In this document: positions 25,684 through 26,842 of the stretch, in pieces | How the letters are laid out: each line of letters opens with the position of its first letter | Position numbering within the stretch: the first letter of the stretch is position 1 | From: a virus | Strand: one strand, 5' to 3' | IMG/VR virus record: IMGVR_UViG_3300042904_000438 | Location: 1-26,842 of that record | DNA length: 26,842 nucleotides | Position numbers and translations under genes: made by a program | The notes under the pieces: model-generated | The model's input: the letters and a program-made list of their open reading frames with translations, nothing else | Told to the model about the DNA's origin: nothing | Databases searched by the model: none

Positions 25684-26088
25684 ATGAGTACGCGACAGCC
25701 GCGGTGGGACAACTACGACGGATGCCCCACCTGCGACGCATACCCAGCCAACCCCTGCCACTCACTACGCACCGACAAACCCATGCGGAGCCGCGCACAC
25801 AAAGGCCGGCCCCTGAGCCTGACCGCCCGGATGAAAAACCCGCAACGACTCTCGCGATTCTCCATCATCGTCCGAACGATCATGCGAAGAGACCGCGCGA
25901 CGGCGAACCTGATCAGCGAGCACGTGCACCTCGAACCCAGAAGCGTGAGAGGCGCGCTCATCGACAAAGAGCGCCCCATGACGTTCGAGACGGCCGAACG
26001 GTACCTACGAGCCCTGGGCTACCGGATGAAAGTCACCGTCGTCCCGCTTTCCTCAACGGAACCAGACGACAACACCTGCAACCATTAA
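25684..26088 (+). CDS. Zinc-finger plus HTH-like regulator, 134 aa
   Basis: MSTRQPRWDNYDGCPTCDAYPANPCHS..., from ATG 25684. Residues 14-25 (CPTCDAYPANPC, then H) match the small CPxC...PC zinc motif found in many actinobacterial proteins that contain CPTCGA..G.PC.T. The C-terminal half, RFSIIVRTIMRRDRATANLIS and PRSVRGALIDKERPMTFETAERYLRALGYRM, resembles a helix-turn-helix region of XRE type, although without a clear signature. A DNA-binding regulator is likely. The start has no ribosome site but a start-proximal TAAGCT. Confidence 0.6.
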   Translation: MSTRQPRWDNYDGCPTCDAYPANPCHSLRTDKPMRSRAHKGRPLSLTARMKNPQRLSRFSIIVRTIMRRDRATANLISEHVHLEPRSVRGALIDKERPMTFETAERYLRALGYRMKVTVVPLSSTEPDDNTCNH

Positions 26089-26098
26089 GCTGGGCACT
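26086..26098 (+). promoter_or_regulatory. Leaderless promoter before ATG 26099
   Basis: TAAGCTGGGCACT repeats the element at 25671 exactly and lies over the stop codon of the previous gene. Two adjacent genes are therefore likely expressed by the same promoter type. Confidence 0.5.
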
Positions 26099-26590
26099 AT
26101 GGAGAATCTCATCGTGCGTGAGCTCGCCGAACGTATCGTGCGCAACGCCCTGCTCGACACCCAAACACCCGGGGCGCAACCCATCGTCCAGCGCATCATC
26201 GGCGACCTCAACGCCGCCGGCCTACTCCGCGACGAACCACTTCATCCCGCCGTCGCCGAGCAGGTCGCCGAGACCGCCCTGACGCCAAAAGAAATCGCCG
26301 GGCTGGCCGCCGAGGACCACGACCTTGATCAGCTGAAGCCCCAGGGACCCGAGCCCTGGGAGATCATCCGGTTCCTCCAGGAACAGCCCGAGGGCGGCTG
26401 GGACGCGATGCGCGCCGCCGCAGACGAATTCAACATCAGCACCACACGCGTCAGCGCCGCCCTCGCCTACTACAGCGACCACCGCTCCCAGGTCGACGAA
26501 GCGATCCACCGGGCCGAAATGGCCGAGATCCACGCCGACTGGCACGACGTCGATACGGACACGTCCCATCCCGAGGGTGACAAAGAGTGA
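26099..26590 (+). CDS. Antitoxin-like helical protein, 163 aa
   Basis: MENLIVRELAERIVRNALLDT..., a mostly helical acidic protein. The segment GWDAMRAAADEFNISTTRVSAALAYYSDHRSQVDEAIHRAE (about residues 101-141) resembles the C-terminus of small actinobacterial antitoxin-like proteins (V.AAL.YY..HR.EVD..I). The N-terminal 100 residues are not recognised. The gene after it (26587) does not look like a toxin of the expected PIN/DUF5615 type, so a toxin-antitoxin role is unproven. Start-proximal promoter, no ribosome site. Confidence 0.55.
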   Translation: MENLIVRELAERIVRNALLDTQTPGAQPIVQRIIGDLNAAGLLRDEPLHPAVAEQVAETALTPKEIAGLAAEDHDLDQLKPQGPEPWEIIRFLQEQPEGGWDAMRAAADEFNISTTRVSAALAYYSDHRSQVDEAIHRAEMAEIHADWHDVDTDTSHPEGDKE

Positions 26591-26793
26591 AACCCGCGGA
26601 CTCGATCTTGAGGCGACCCGCCGCTCGCGATTACACCACGTCACGGGTCGCGGAAGCCGCGCACTGCGCCGGCAACCGCCCGTCCACGCCGAAAACCCTC
26701 GACATCGAGAGACTCCGCCAAGCCTCACCGAGAGTCGCGAAAACTCCGCGAAATCCTACCCAAAGTCACGGATCTTCGCTAAAATCGCACTGA
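26587..26793 (+). CDS. Doubtful small basic protein, 68 aa
   Basis: From GTG 26587, overlapping the previous stop. The product is basic, Ser/Pro/Arg-rich (RRPAARDYTTSRVAEAAHC, RQASPRVAKTPRN) and shows no domain. The overlap GTGA is typical of coupled genes, and a toxin partner would be expected here, but the sequence gives no support. It may be non-coding. Confidence 0.3.
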   Translation: MKPADSILRRPAARDYTTSRVAEAAHCAGNRPSTPKTLDIERLRQASPRVAKTPRNPTQSHGSSLKSH

Positions 26794-26842
26794 CACCCCG
26801 TGTTGATCTTGACTTGGGCAACTGCCGCGATCGCGAGAAGGG
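26794..26842. other. Window end, possible promoter
   Basis: Contains TTGACT (26810-26815) and the palindrome CGCGATCGCG (26828-26837), suggesting a promoter or operator for a gene beyond the window. No gene begins within it. Confidence 0.3.

Overview
The window is part of a temperate actinobacteriophage or prophage. The DNA is GC-rich. The genes include DUF397 proteins, a DUF6093 connector, a DUF7873-type protein, GTG/TTG starts, likely leaderless promoters and an LPXTG surface protein, all of which point to a high-GC actinomycete host (Streptomyces/Micromonospora-like; genus not resolved). I see no integrase, repressor, lysin, tape measure or replication gene, so this is only part of the genome.

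Layout. 11-4013 (+): small early/accessory genes, several with cysteine clusters, plus a small membrane protein, an alpha/beta hydrolase and a DUF7873-like protein. 4014-4540: non-coding, holding a tRNA gene whose 3' half precedes its 5' half (circularly permuted), hairpins and a palindromic operator-like site. 4541-5428 (+): LPXTG cell-wall-anchored protein. 24362 down to 5476 (-): the head and early tail genes in HK97-like order: terminase small, terminase large, portal, prohead protease, capsid, two paralogous capsid-associated proteins, head-tail connectors, tail terminator, tail tube and the tail-assembly chaperone with a canonical -1 slippery site. The module then stops at a terminator, without a tape measure.

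Set into this minus-strand operon are short plus-strand genes, some with their own TANNNT start-proximal promoter motifs. They behave like 'morons' and include five DUF397 genes, three of which carry partial internal duplications. 24400-26793 (+) is a block of small genes (two or three HTH proteins, a 42-residue secreted peptide, an antitoxin-like protein).

Three RNA observations stand out. (1) The permuted tRNA. (2) A ~105-nt three-way-junction RNA present three times (24455, 24837, 25557), with an invariant core and compensatory changes between copies. Two copies lie 24-28 nt upstream of a start codon. (3) A tandem pair of ~100-nt, possibly pseudoknotted elements between terminase and portal. 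All structures were folded by hand from the sequence.
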